A stretch of 6,789 bases of DNA from Betaproteobacteria bacterium (GTDB taxonomy: Bacteria > Pseudomonadota > Gammaproteobacteria > Burkholderiales > Usitatibacteraceae), in NCBI GenBank assembly GCA_003105245.1, contig PQAI01000217.1, positions 801 through 7,589 on the forward strand, given 5' to 3'. The notes under the pieces are model-generated. The model worked only from the letters and a program-made list of their open reading frames with translations, was not told the DNA's origin and searched no databases. Positions 1 to 5,932 of this stretch are shown here, one piece after another (position 1 is the first letter of the stretch; every line of letters begins with the position of its first letter). The position numbers were made by a program, and so were the translations under genes.

Positions 1-317
1 CGGAAGGTGCCCACCACGTTGGTCTGGATGAAGTCGCCGGGGCCGTGGATCGAGCGGTCGACGTGGCTCTCGGCGGCGAAGTGCACGACGGCGCGCGGGC
101 GGTGCCTCGCGAGCAGCGCCTCGACGGCGGCCTGGTCGGCGATGTCGCCCTGCACGAAATGGTGGCGCGGGTCGGAGGAGACCGCGGCGAGGTTGGCGAG
201 GTTGCCGGCGTAGGTGAGCTTGTCGAGGTTCACCACGGGCTCGCCCCCCGCCGAGAGCCAGTCCAGCACGAAGTTGGCGCCGATGAAGCCCGCGCCGCCG
301 GTCACGAGGATGGTCAT
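1..317 (-). CDS. rfbB: dTDP-glucose 4,6-dehydratase, N-terminal part (truncated by window edge)
   Basis: This is the first 105 codons of an NAD+-dependent extended short-chain dehydrogenase that converts dTDP-glucose to dTDP-4-keto-6-deoxyglucose in the cytoplasm, the second step of dTDP-L-rhamnose synthesis and an entry to other deoxy sugars. Visible motifs are the Rossmann glycine motif TGGAGFIG (residues 6-13), LDKLTYAGNL (31-40), a typical RfbB stretch, GDIAD (57-61), and the signature HFAAESHVDRSI (79-90). The full protein is usually about 350 residues, so the catalytic Tyr-x-x-x-Lys and the C-terminal substrate domain lie outside the window. The ATG overlaps the stop of the upstream glycosyltransferase gene as ATGA. 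A good Shine-Dalgarno, AGAAGG at 325-330, lies 7 nt before it inside that gene. Other epimerase-family enzymes are possible in principle, but the signature strongly favours RfbB. Confidence 0.95.
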   Translation of the reverse strand, partial: MTILVTGGAGFIGANFVLDWLSAGGEPVVNLDKLTYAGNLANLAAVSSDPRHHFVQGDIADQAAVEALLARHRPRAVVHFAAESHVDRSIHGPGDFIQTNVVGTF

Positions 318-1081
318 CGCCCCGCCTTCTGAAGCTCGATGAGCTTGAGGTACTTGTGGAAGGTGTTGTTGCAGCCGATCACCACGTGCGCGAAGCCGGG
401 GCCGCCGTCGAGGAAGCCCAGCTTGAGGACGTAGAACTTGAGGAACCGGACGAGCGGATTGACGAGGAGCTTCGCGTAGCCCGCGCGCACGCCCTGGCGG
501 TAGAGCGCCTCGGCGTGCAGCGTCGTGTACCGGTTCTGCTTGGCCATGTAGGTGGCCACGTCCTCGGCGGAGTCGTGGAGCAGGTCGCCGTCGAGACGGC
601 CGACCTCGGTGGTCGTGAGCACCGCCTCGTGCACCTCGTCGTTGGACCAGCTCGCGTGGGCGCGGTGGAACATGCGCAGGCTCCAGTCCGGGTAGCCTTC
701 GCCGTGCGAGAGCCAGGCCCCGAGGAAGCGGTTGCGGCGCGCCATCCGCCAGGCCTTGAAGCGCCCGCCGGCGAGCGCCTCGCGGATCGACTGCGCGAGG
801 CGCGGCGTCACCCGTTCGTCCACGTCCAGGCACAGCACCCAGTCGTGGCGCGCCTGGGAGACGGCGAACTGCTTCTGGCGGCCGAAGCCGAGCCACTCCT
901 TGCGGATCACCCGCGCGCCGGACGCCTCCGCGAGCCGCACGGTGCCGTCGGTGCTCCCGGAATCGACGACCAGCACCTCGTCGGCGAAGCCCACGCTCGA
1001 AAGGAGCTCTCCGAGCTGCGACTCGGCATTGAGGGCGATCACGGCGACGGTGAGGGGAAGCTTCTCGGGATTGGCGGCCAC
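314..1081 (-). CDS. Family 2 glycosyltransferase, WaaE/KdtX-like (LPS inner core)
   Basis: A 255-residue GT-A fold glycosyltransferase, probably cytoplasmic or membrane-associated, acting on the LPS core. Residues 10-20 (LTVAVIALNAE) open the nucleotide-sugar fold. VVDSGSTDGT (38-47) carries the conserved Asp40. CLDVDER (84-90) holds the DxD-like metal/nucleotide motif. SNDEVHE (146-152) matches the acceptor/catalytic region of WaaE-type enzymes, which add glucose to heptose I. The C-terminus (200-250) is basic and aromatic, as in KdtX proteins. It diverges from waaC, whose product adds that heptose, which supports the assignment; the sugar donor is inferred. The only upstream in-frame start is GTG at 1081, with a stop at 1115-1117. 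No Shine-Dalgarno precedes it, and the next GTG (codon 14) would delete the first beta strand. It is coupled to rfbB by an ATGA overlap. Confidence 0.87.
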   Translation of the reverse strand: MAANPEKLPLTVAVIALNAESQLGELLSSVGFADEVLVVDSGSTDGTVRLAEASGARVIRKEWLGFGRQKQFAVSQARHDWVLCLDVDERVTPRLAQSIREALAGGRFKAWRMARRNRFLGAWLSHGEGYPDWSLRMFHRAHASWSNDEVHEAVLTTTEVGRLDGDLLHDSAEDVATYMAKQNRYTTLHAEALYRQGVRAGYAKLLVNPLVRFLKFYVLKLGFLDGGPGFAHVVIGCNNTFHKYLKLIELQKAGR

Positions 1082-1111
1082 GGGGAGGCTGGGGCGGGGC
1101 GTGAGGCGGGC

Positions 1112-1117
1112 ATTTTA
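1112..1117 (-). promoter_or_regulatory. Putative -10 box for the glycosyltransferase-rfbB transcript
   Basis: On the minus strand this hexamer reads TAAAAT, one mismatch from the sigma70 consensus. Transcription would begin near 1105, leaving a leader of about 24 nt before the GTG at 1081. No good -35 box is visible about 17 bp upstream, where waaC coding begins. The box is only 5 bp from the oppositely oriented waaC -10. It is inferred from sequence alone. Confidence 0.45.
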
Positions 1118-1122
1118 CCGCT

Positions 1123-1128
1123 TAGAAT
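1123..1128 (+). promoter_or_regulatory. Putative -10 box for waaC-waaA, likely leaderless
   Basis: TAGAAT lies 5 nt upstream of the waaC ATG and differs by one base from TATAAT. Normal -10 to start-site spacing puts transcription initiation at or next to the A of the ATG at 1134. No Shine-Dalgarno precedes the ATG, which fits a leaderless mRNA. The -35 region around 1099-1106 is a poor match to consensus, so an activator or a weak promoter is possible. Confidence 0.5.
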
Positions 1129-1133
1129 GCGCC

Positions 1134-2102
1134 ATGCCCGCGCCGCGCGCCCTGTTCGTGAAGCTCTCGTCGCTCGGCGACGTGATCCACCACTTCCCGG
1201 CGGTCTCCGACCTGCGCGCGCGCCGGCCCGAGATCGTGATCGACTGGGCCGTCGAGGAGGCCTACGCCCCCCTCGTGCGGCTGCACCCCGCGGTCGCGGC
1301 GGCGATCCCGGTGGCGCTGCGGCGCCTGAAGAAGGGGCTCATCTCGCCCTCGGCGTGGGGGGCGCTCGCCGGGGCGCGCCGCGCGCTGCGCGCGCAGCGC
1401 TACGACTGGATCGTCGACACCCAGGGGCTCCTGAAGAGCGTCGCGGTGGCGTGCCTGGCCCGCGGGCCCGTCTTCGGCTACGACCGCCGCAGCATCCGCG
1501 AGCGCTCTGCGGCGCGCTTCTACGACCAGGCGCTCGCGGTCCCCCGCAACCTGCACGCGGTCGAGCGCAACCGCCGCCTCGTGGGAGCCGTGTTCGGCTA
1601 CGAGCCCGAGGGGCCGCCCGACTACGGCCTGCGCGCGCCGGCCAGCGCGCCCGACTGGGCACCGGCGGGAAGATACGTGGTCGCATTGCACGCCTCGAGC
1701 CGCCGCGACAAGCGCTGGCCGGCCGGGCACTGGGCCGCGCTCGCCGCGCGGCTGGCGTCCGAAGGGCTCGCCGTCGTCTATCCGGGAGGCTCCCCTGCCG
1801 AGCGAGCCGACGCCGGCAAGCTCGCCGCCGCCTCGCCGGGCTCCCTGGCCGCGCCCGAGATGTCGCTGCCGGAAGCCGCGGCGCTGCTCGCGAATGCGAG
1901 CGCCGTCGTCGGCGTCGACACGGGCCTCACCCACCTCGCCGTCGCGCTCGGCGCGCCCACCGTGGGGCTTTACGTGGCCACCCATCCCGGGCTGACCGGC
2001 CTGCACGGGGCGCGCGACGCGGTGAATCTCGGCGGGCCGGGAAAGCCCCCACCGGTCGACGAGGTCGTGCGCGTCCTCCTGGGGCCTTCCGCCGGCGCGT
2101 GA
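1134..2102 (+). CDS. waaC: Lipopolysaccharide heptosyltransferase I
   Basis: A 322-residue GT9-family enzyme (E. coli WaaC is about 319) that transfers L-glycero-D-manno-heptose from ADP-heptose to the first Kdo of Kdo2-lipid A at the cytoplasmic face of the inner membrane. The N-terminal KLSSLGDVIHHFPAVSD (10-26) holds the glycine turn and Asp16, which aligns with the proposed catalytic Asp13 of E. coli. VDTQGLLKS (94-102) is typical. VALHASSRRDKRWP (183-196) contains Lys193, and VVGVDTGLTHLAVALGAP (258-275) contains Asp262; both are ADP-heptose-binding positions. The ATG at 1134 gives the family N-terminus. The frame is open much further upstream, to 732, but that stretch is antisense to the glycosyltransferase and does not resemble WaaC. 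The stop overlaps the waaA start as TGATG, so the two are surely cotranscribed and translationally coupled. Confidence 0.95.
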   Translation: MPAPRALFVKLSSLGDVIHHFPAVSDLRARRPEIVIDWAVEEAYAPLVRLHPAVAAAIPVALRRLKKGLISPSAWGALAGARRALRAQRYDWIVDTQGLLKSVAVACLARGPVFGYDRRSIRERSAARFYDQALAVPRNLHAVERNRRLVGAVFGYEPEGPPDYGLRAPASAPDWAPAGRYVVALHASSRRDKRWPAGHWAALAARLASEGLAVVYPGGSPAERADAGKLAAASPGSLAAPEMSLPEAAALLANASAVVGVDTGLTHLAVALGAPTVGLYVATHPGLTGLHGARDAVNLGGPGKPPPVDEVVRVLLGPSAGA

Positions 2103-3382
2103 TGGCCCGCCTCGCCTACAACGTCCTGCTCTGGCTCGCCTTGCCCCTGGTGCTCGTGCGCCTCGCCTGGCGCGCCCGCCGCCAGCCGGGCTACCTGGAG
2201 CACCTGGCCGAGCGCTTCGGCGCGGCACCGGGACCCCGCGCCTCCCCCGTGTTCTGGATCCACGCCGTCTCGGTCGGCGAAACCCGCGCCGCCGCCCCCC
2301 TCGTCGCGCGCCTGCGCGAGAGCCACCCCGGCGCCGCGATCCTGCTCACGCACATGACGCCCACCGGCCGCGCCACGGGTCGCGAGCTCTTCGGTGACGC
2401 CGTGACCCAGTCGTGGCTTCCGTGGGACCACGGCCCGTTCGTGCGCCGCTTCCTCGAGCGGGCGCGCCCCGACTTCGGCGTGCTCCTCGAGACCGAGATC
2501 TGGCCCAACCTGCTGGCCGCATGCCACGCGCGCGGCATCCCCGTCTTCCTGGTGAATGCGCGCCTGTCGGCGCGCTCGGCCGCGGGCTACGCCCGCCTGC
2601 CCTCCCTCGCGCGCGAGGCCCTCGGCCACCTGGCCGGGGTGGCCGCGCAGACCGCCGACGACGCGGGCCGGCTCGAGGCGCTGGGCGCGCGCGACGTCGC
2701 GGTGACCGGCAACATCAAGTTCGACCTCGCGGTGCCCGCGGACATCCCGGACCGCGGCGAGGCGCTGCGCGCGCTGTTCGGCTGCGACCGCCGCGTCTGG
2801 GTGGTCGGCAGCACGCGCGAAGGCGAGGAGGAGCTGGTCGTGCAGGCGGTCGAGGCCGCGGGCCTGCCGGCCGACGTCCTCGTGGTGATCGTGCCGCGCC
2901 ATCCGCAGCGCTTCGACCAGGTGGCCGCGCTCCTGTCCGCCCATGGCGGCCCGGCGGCGCGAAGGAGCCAGGGGCAGCCCGTCCCCGCCGCGGCGCGCTA
3001 CGCGCTGGGCGACTCGATGGGCGAGATGCTCGCCTACTACGCTGCGGCCGACGTGGTCTTCGTGGGCGGCAGCCTCAAGCCCTACGGCGGGCAGAACCTC
3101 ATCGAGCCCTGCGCCGTGGGCCGCCCGGTGATCTTCGGGCCGCACACCTTCAACTTCGAGAGCGCGGCCGAAGCCGCCATCGCCGAGGGCGCGGGGCTGC
3201 GCGCCCGCGACGCGGCCCATGCCGTGTCGCTGGCCGCGGACCTGCTGGAGGATGCCGGGCGGCGTTCGCGGATGGGCCTCAAGGCCGCCGGTTTCGCGCG
3301 CGCCAACCGCGGCGCCATGGAGCGCCTGGCGGCCTGGCTCGACCCGCGGCTGGGCGCTAGCCGCGGGAGAGCGAGCGGTTGA
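2102..3382 (+). CDS. waaA: 3-deoxy-D-manno-octulosonic acid (Kdo) transferase
   Basis: A 426-residue GT30 enzyme (E. coli WaaA is 425) that transfers Kdo from CMP-Kdo to tetra-acylated lipid IVA, the essential first step of LPS core assembly. An N-terminal hydrophobic segment (about residues 5-21) anchors it to the inner membrane. HAVSVGET (54-61) contains Glu60, the expected catalytic base. LLETEIWPN (128-136), VTGNIKFD (201-208), the CMP-contacting PRHPQRF (265-271) and the GGSLKPYGGQNLIEP stretch (322-336) with FGPHTFNF (345-352) are all canonical. Whether it adds one, two or more Kdo units cannot be read from the sequence. The ATG shares its A with the waaC stop, and no separate Shine-Dalgarno is seen. 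The final eight codons overlap the convergent tolC gene. Confidence 0.96.
   Translation: MARLAYNVLLWLALPLVLVRLAWRARRQPGYLEHLAERFGAAPGPRASPVFWIHAVSVGETRAAAPLVARLRESHPGAAILLTHMTPTGRATGRELFGDAVTQSWLPWDHGPFVRRFLERARPDFGVLLETEIWPNLLAACHARGIPVFLVNARLSARSAAGYARLPSLAREALGHLAGVAAQTADDAGRLEALGARDVAVTGNIKFDLAVPADIPDRGEALRALFGCDRRVWVVGSTREGEEELVVQAVEAAGLPADVLVVIVPRHPQRFDQVAALLSAHGGPAARRSQGQPVPAAARYALGDSMGEMLAYYAAADVVFVGGSLKPYGGQNLIEPCAVGRPVIFGPHTFNFESAAEAAIAEGAGLRARDAAHAVSLAADLLEDAGRRSRMGLKAAGFARANRGAMERLAAWLDPRLGASRGRASG
3343..3367. other. Strong GC stem-loop at the waaA/tolC convergent junction
   Basis: In RNA of the plus strand, 3343-3353 pairs with 3357-3367 (CCCGCGGCUGG with CUAGCCGCGGG) as 11 bp including one G-U pair, closed by a 3-nt loop GCG. 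The minus-strand RNA forms the same stem with one A-C mismatch. It lies in the last codons of waaA and spans the tolC stop (3357-3359). Neither strand has a T-tract after it, so it is not a textbook intrinsic terminator. It may mark a bidirectional 3' end, stabilise the mRNAs or assist Rho-independent pausing; this is inference. Confidence 0.5.
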
Positions 3383-4682
3383 CCTGCTCGAGGTCGCCTT
3401 CCGTGAGCGTGCCGGTGGCGGCCTTCAGCCTGAGGGTGTTGAGCAGGTAGGCATAGCGCGCCTGCTGCAGGTCGCGCCTTCCCTGGAAGACCTGCTGCTG
3501 CGCGTTGAGCACGTCCACGCTCGTGCGCACGCCCACGTCGCGGCCGAGGATGGAGGACTCGAGCTGGCTCTGCGTGGAGGCGAGCGCCTGCTCGAGCGCG
3601 CGCACGAGCGCGATGCCGTTGGTCACGGCGAGGAAGTTCTGGCGGACGGCCTGCGCCACCGTGCGCTGCGTGTTCTCGAGGTCCTGCTGCGTGCGGTCGC
3701 GCAGCGCGATCGCCTCGCGCACGCGCGACTGCGTGCCGCCGCCGGCGAAGATGGGCACCGACAGCACCACGCCGACCTGCGCGTTCTTGGAGGTGACGCT
3801 GGCCCCGGTGAAGGCCTCCCCGAGGCTGCTCGCCGGCGTCTTGTTGTAGTTGTAGACGGCGTTCAGGTCCAGGGTCGGGTAGTGTCCCGATTTCGCGCGG
3901 TCGATCTCCTGCGAGGCGATCTCGTAGGCGGCCTTCGCGACCGCGACCGCGAGGCTCGAGTCGTTGGCCGCCGTGACCCATTCCTCGATGTTGTCCGGCT
4001 TCGGGCGCTGCAGGTCGAGCTTCTCGCCGAGGGGCTTGAGCCCTTCCGGGACCTTCCCGATGAGCTGCTGCAGGGCGCGCTTCTTCACCTCGAGGTCGTT
4101 GGCGTCGAGCACTTCCTTGGCGACCGCCTGGTCGTAGCGGGCCTGGGCCTCGAGGGTGTCCACGATCGTGGCCGTTCCCACCTCGAAGTTGCGCTTGGCC
4201 TGGGCGAGCTGCTCGGAGATAGCCCGCTTCTGGGCGTCCGACAGGGCGACGTTGTCCTGCGCGAGGAGCACGTCGAAATAGGCCTGCGCCACGCGCACGA
4301 TGAGGTCCTGGCCCGAGGTGGCGAGGGTGGCCTCGGCCTGCAGCATCACCTTCTCGGCCTGGGAGATGGCGATCCAGTTGCCCAGCCGGAAGATGGGCTG
4401 CGAGAGCGAGACGGAGTAGCCGCGCGTGGAGTAGTCGAGGTCGTCGGTCCCGTCGCGCTCGTTGTAGTTGCGGTAGGCGTTGGCGGAGCCGGAAACGAAG
4501 GGGAGGTAGCCGGCGCGCGCCTGCGGGAGCTTCTCGACGTTTGCCTGGTACTGGGCCCGGGCCGCCTGGTAGACGGGGTCGCTCGCGAGGGCGTCGCGGT
4601 AGATGCCCATGAGGTCGGCGGCCTGCACGGAGAGCGCGAGGCCCGAGGCGGCGAGGAGTGCAACGAGGCGTTTGAGGTTCAT
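3357..4682 (-). CDS. tolC: TolC-family outer membrane efflux/secretion channel
   Basis: A 441-residue outer membrane factor (E. coli TolC is 493 with its signal) that forms the trimeric beta-barrel and periplasmic alpha-helical duct used by RND/ABC efflux pumps and type I secretion. MNLKRLVALLAASGLALSVQA is a signal peptide with likely cleavage after Ala21. Two outer-membrane-efflux repeats follow (about 23-210 and 230-430), each rich in heptad-like Ala/Gln/Leu helices. SLSQPIFRLGN (first repeat) and VVLSVPIFAGG (second) are the paired beta-strand-to-helix transitions characteristic of the family, and RYAYLLNTLRLKAATGTLTEGDL is the usual C-terminus. The ATG has a fair Shine-Dalgarno, GGAAAG at 4688-4693, 5 nt away. 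It follows the rhodanese gene after 72 bp with no obvious promoter or terminator, so it is probably the last gene of that operon. No pump genes are adjacent; the partner is unknown. Confidence 0.93.
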   Translation of the reverse strand: MNLKRLVALLAASGLALSVQAADLMGIYRDALASDPVYQAARAQYQANVEKLPQARAGYLPFVSGSANAYRNYNERDGTDDLDYSTRGYSVSLSQPIFRLGNWIAISQAEKVMLQAEATLATSGQDLIVRVAQAYFDVLLAQDNVALSDAQKRAISEQLAQAKRNFEVGTATIVDTLEAQARYDQAVAKEVLDANDLEVKKRALQQLIGKVPEGLKPLGEKLDLQRPKPDNIEEWVTAANDSSLAVAVAKAAYEIASQEIDRAKSGHYPTLDLNAVYNYNKTPASSLGEAFTGASVTSKNAQVGVVLSVPIFAGGGTQSRVREAIALRDRTQQDLENTQRTVAQAVRQNFLAVTNGIALVRALEQALASTQSQLESSILGRDVGVRTSVDVLNAQQQVFQGRRDLQQARYAYLLNTLRLKAATGTLTEGDLEQVNRSLSRG

Positions 4683-4754
4683 TGGGGCTTTCCGTTCGTC
4701 GTTCGGTTGGGGTTTGACGCGGCGGGACGGGGTTGCGGATTCCGGCGCGCCCGT

Positions 4755-5075
4755 TCAGTAGACCGGCACGCCGGGATCGACGGTCTTCGCCCAGGCGTCG
4801 ATGCCGCCGCTCAGGTTCACCACGTCGGCGAAGCCGCAGTGCTCGAGGTAGGCGGCCGCCCGCAGGCTCCTCACGCCGTGGTGGCAGATCACCACCGTCG
4901 GCAGCGCGGGATCGAGCTCGCCCAGGCGCCCGGGCAGCTGCGCCAGCGGGATGAGGCGCGAGCCGTCGATCCGGCAGCGCTCGAATTCCCAGGGCTCGCG
5001 CACGTCGAGGAGCGTCACCGGGCCGGGCTGCGCCGCGAGCCAGCCCTTGAGCTCGACCGCCTGGAAGTGGCGCAT
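4755..5075 (-). CDS. Single-domain rhodanese-like sulfurtransferase
   Basis: A 106-residue protein consisting of one rhodanese domain, like GlpE (108 residues). VTLLDVREPWEFERCRIDGSRLIPL (20-44) is the CH2A-type region with DVRE and the DGS turn. VVICHHGVRS (61-70) is the active-site loop: Cys64 would carry the persulfide, and Arg69 closes the six-residue C-x4-R loop. LSGGIDAWAKTVDPGVPVY (88-106) is the usual C-terminal signature. It should transfer sulfane sulfur in the cytoplasm, as no signal peptide is present; the acceptor is unknown. The ATG overlaps the stop of the upstream methyltransferase gene (TGATG) and lacks its own Shine-Dalgarno, so translation is probably coupled. Downstream comes tolC. 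A Cdc25-type phosphatase is unlikely because that loop is one residue longer. Confidence 0.9.
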   Translation of the reverse strand: MRHFQAVELKGWLAAQPGPVTLLDVREPWEFERCRIDGSRLIPLAQLPGRLGELDPALPTVVICHHGVRSLRAAAYLEHCGFADVVNLSGGIDAWAKTVDPGVPVY

Positions 5076-5728
5076 CAGAATCGGAAGCGCGCCGGCGACT
5101 GCGCGTTCGCGAGCGGCTTGAGGAGCGTTTCGAAGACCTCCGTCTGGCGCAGCGACCCGCCCTGGCCGCGCTCGACCACGACCGCCTTCATCACCGGCGC
5201 GTCGCCGACCACCGCGAACAGGCGCCCGCCCGGCTTGAGCCGCTCGAGGAAGGCTTCCGGCAGCTGCGGCGTGGAGCCGGTGAGCACGATCACGTCCCAG
5301 GAGGCTTCGCCCAGCGGGGCGCGGGCGCTGTCGCCCAGGAGGAGCGTCACGTTGCCGATCCCCGCGCGGGCGAGGCTCTCGCGCCCTCCCGCCTGCAGGT
5401 CCTCGTGGATCTCCGCGCTCGTCACGTGCTTCGCGCGCCGCGCGAGCAACGCCGTGAGGTAGCCCGATCCAGTTCCGACCTCGTACACGCTCTCCTCGCG
5501 GCCCACGCCCAGCTCCTGGAGGATCCTCGCCTCCACCTTGGGCTGCATCATCGCTTCGCCGTGGCCGATCGGAATCTCCATGTCGGCGAAGGCCAGGGAC
5601 CGGTGCGCCGGGGGGACGAAATTCTCGCGCTTCACCTCGAAGAGCAGGCCCAGGACGTCGGGGTCCAGGACTTCCCATGGCCGGATCTGCTGTTCGACCA
5701 TGTTGAACCGGGCTTGCTCGAAGTTCAT
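5075..5728 (-). CDS. Protein-L-isoaspartate O-methyltransferase family protein (divergent)
   Basis: A 217-residue SAM-dependent methyltransferase of the PCMT family; classical members use SAM to methylate L-isoaspartyl residues and start repair of damaged proteins. Motif I is VYEVGTGSGYLTALLA (81-96), Glu106 in SAEIHE should bind the SAM ribose, WDVIVLTGSTPQLPEAF (144-160) covers motif II and the following strand, and LKPGGRLFAVVG (165-176) is motif III. The N-terminal NMVEQQIRPWEVLDPDVL and FVPPAHRSLAFADMEIPIGHGE are typical of this betaproteobacterial subgroup. The family loop Gln-Thr-Ile-Ser-x-Pro is Glu-Ala-Met-Met-Gln-Pro here (58-63), so repair activity should not be assumed. It is first in a run with the rhodanese and tolC, behind an extended -10 promoter. 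No Shine-Dalgarno precedes the ATG. Confidence 0.85.
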   Translation of the reverse strand: MNFEQARFNMVEQQIRPWEVLDPDVLGLLFEVKRENFVPPAHRSLAFADMEIPIGHGEAMMQPKVEARILQELGVGREESVYEVGTGSGYLTALLARRAKHVTSAEIHEDLQAGGRESLARAGIGNVTLLLGDSARAPLGEASWDVIVLTGSTPQLPEAFLERLKPGGRLFAVVGDAPVMKAVVVERGQGGSLRQTEVFETLLKPLANAQSPARFRF

Positions 5729-5761
5729 GGTATCGGAGGTCGGGGGGAAGTAAAAACTCGA

Positions 5762-5770
5762 ATTGTATCA
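5762..5770 (-). promoter_or_regulatory. Extended -10 promoter of the PCMT-like/rhodanese/tolC operon
   Basis: The minus strand reads TGATACAAT, i.e. TGn followed by TACAAT, one mismatch from an extended -10 consensus, inside the most AT-rich patch of the window. The region 17 bp upstream has no TTGACA-like box, as extended -10 promoters tolerate. Initiation near 5757-5758 would leave a leader of about 30 nt, pyrimidine-rich and without a Shine-Dalgarno, before the ATG at 5728. Confidence 0.6.
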
Positions 5771-5801
5771 AAGCGAAACAGGGGATCGCGCCGCCTGCCA
5801 T

Positions 5802-5830
5802 TTGCGCCGGCCGCCCCCTTCCGGTAGCTT
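5802..5830 (+). promoter_or_regulatory. Weak candidate promoter for the thiC riboswitch transcript
   Basis: TTGCGC at 5802-5807 and TAGCTT at 5825-5830 are separated by 17 bp, and initiation would fall near 5837, a few bases before the aptamer P1 stem. Each box matches consensus at only three positions, so the support is mainly correct spacing and position. A promoter must exist between 5770 and 5842 unless thiC is read from further away. Confidence 0.3.
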
Positions 5831-5841
5831 GTGCAGTTCGA

Positions 5842-5918
5842 ACGCAGGGGTCCGGGCCGCCAGCCCGGTGAGAGAGTCCCTTTGAACCTGACCCGGGTCA
5901 TGCCGGCGTAGGGAGCGT
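5842..5918 (+). ncRNA. TPP riboswitch aptamer (THI element)
   Basis: The aptamer binds thiamine pyrophosphate in the thiC mRNA leader. P1 is ACGC 5842-5845 with GCGU 5915-5918. P2 is GGGG 5847-5850 with UCCC 5877-5880. P3 is a perfect CCGGGC 5852-5857 with GCCCGG 5863-5868. The pyrimidine-sensing UGAGA follows at 5869-5873. The pyrophosphate-sensing half is the conserved CCTGA (5887-5891), a CCGG 5893-5896 / CCGG 5903-5906 helix, then GCGTAGGGA (5906-5914). Position directly before thiC confirms the identity. High TPP should switch off thiC, and the downstream pairing indicates translational control. Confidence 0.95.
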
Positions 5919-5932
5919 AGGCCCCGGCCGCC

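Noticed and set aside
356..2101. Open reading frame continuous with and upstream of waaA in the same frame
   Set aside because: It is antisense to the glycosyltransferase and out of frame with waaC, is low-complexity Arg/Ala/Gly-rich, and the WaaA family N-terminus begins at 2102. It stays open only because stop codons are rare at this GC content.
1122..2228. Minus-strand open frame of 368 codons over waaC
   Set aside because: It is a shadow of waaC, Arg/Gly/Ala-rich, with no domain or promoter support.
1970..3220. Minus-strand open frame of 416 codons over waaA
   Set aside because: It is a shadow of waaA codon structure, with low-complexity composition and no recognisable motif.
4744..4751. 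Palindrome GGCGCGCC as an operator candidate
   Set aside because: It is a short GC palindrome expected by chance in this composition, with no second copy or placement relative to a promoter.
4683..4754. Possible promoter or terminator between the rhodanese gene and tolC
   Set aside because: No stem followed by a T-tract and no acceptable minus-strand -10/-35 pair could be found. Only the tolC Shine-Dalgarno is supported.
3219..5462. 747-codon plus-strand open frame over tolC, the rhodanese and the methyltransferase
   Set aside because: It is antisense to three genes with clear family motifs. Its translation is Arg/Val/Leu/Gly-rich without recognisable domains, and no ribosome site supports it.
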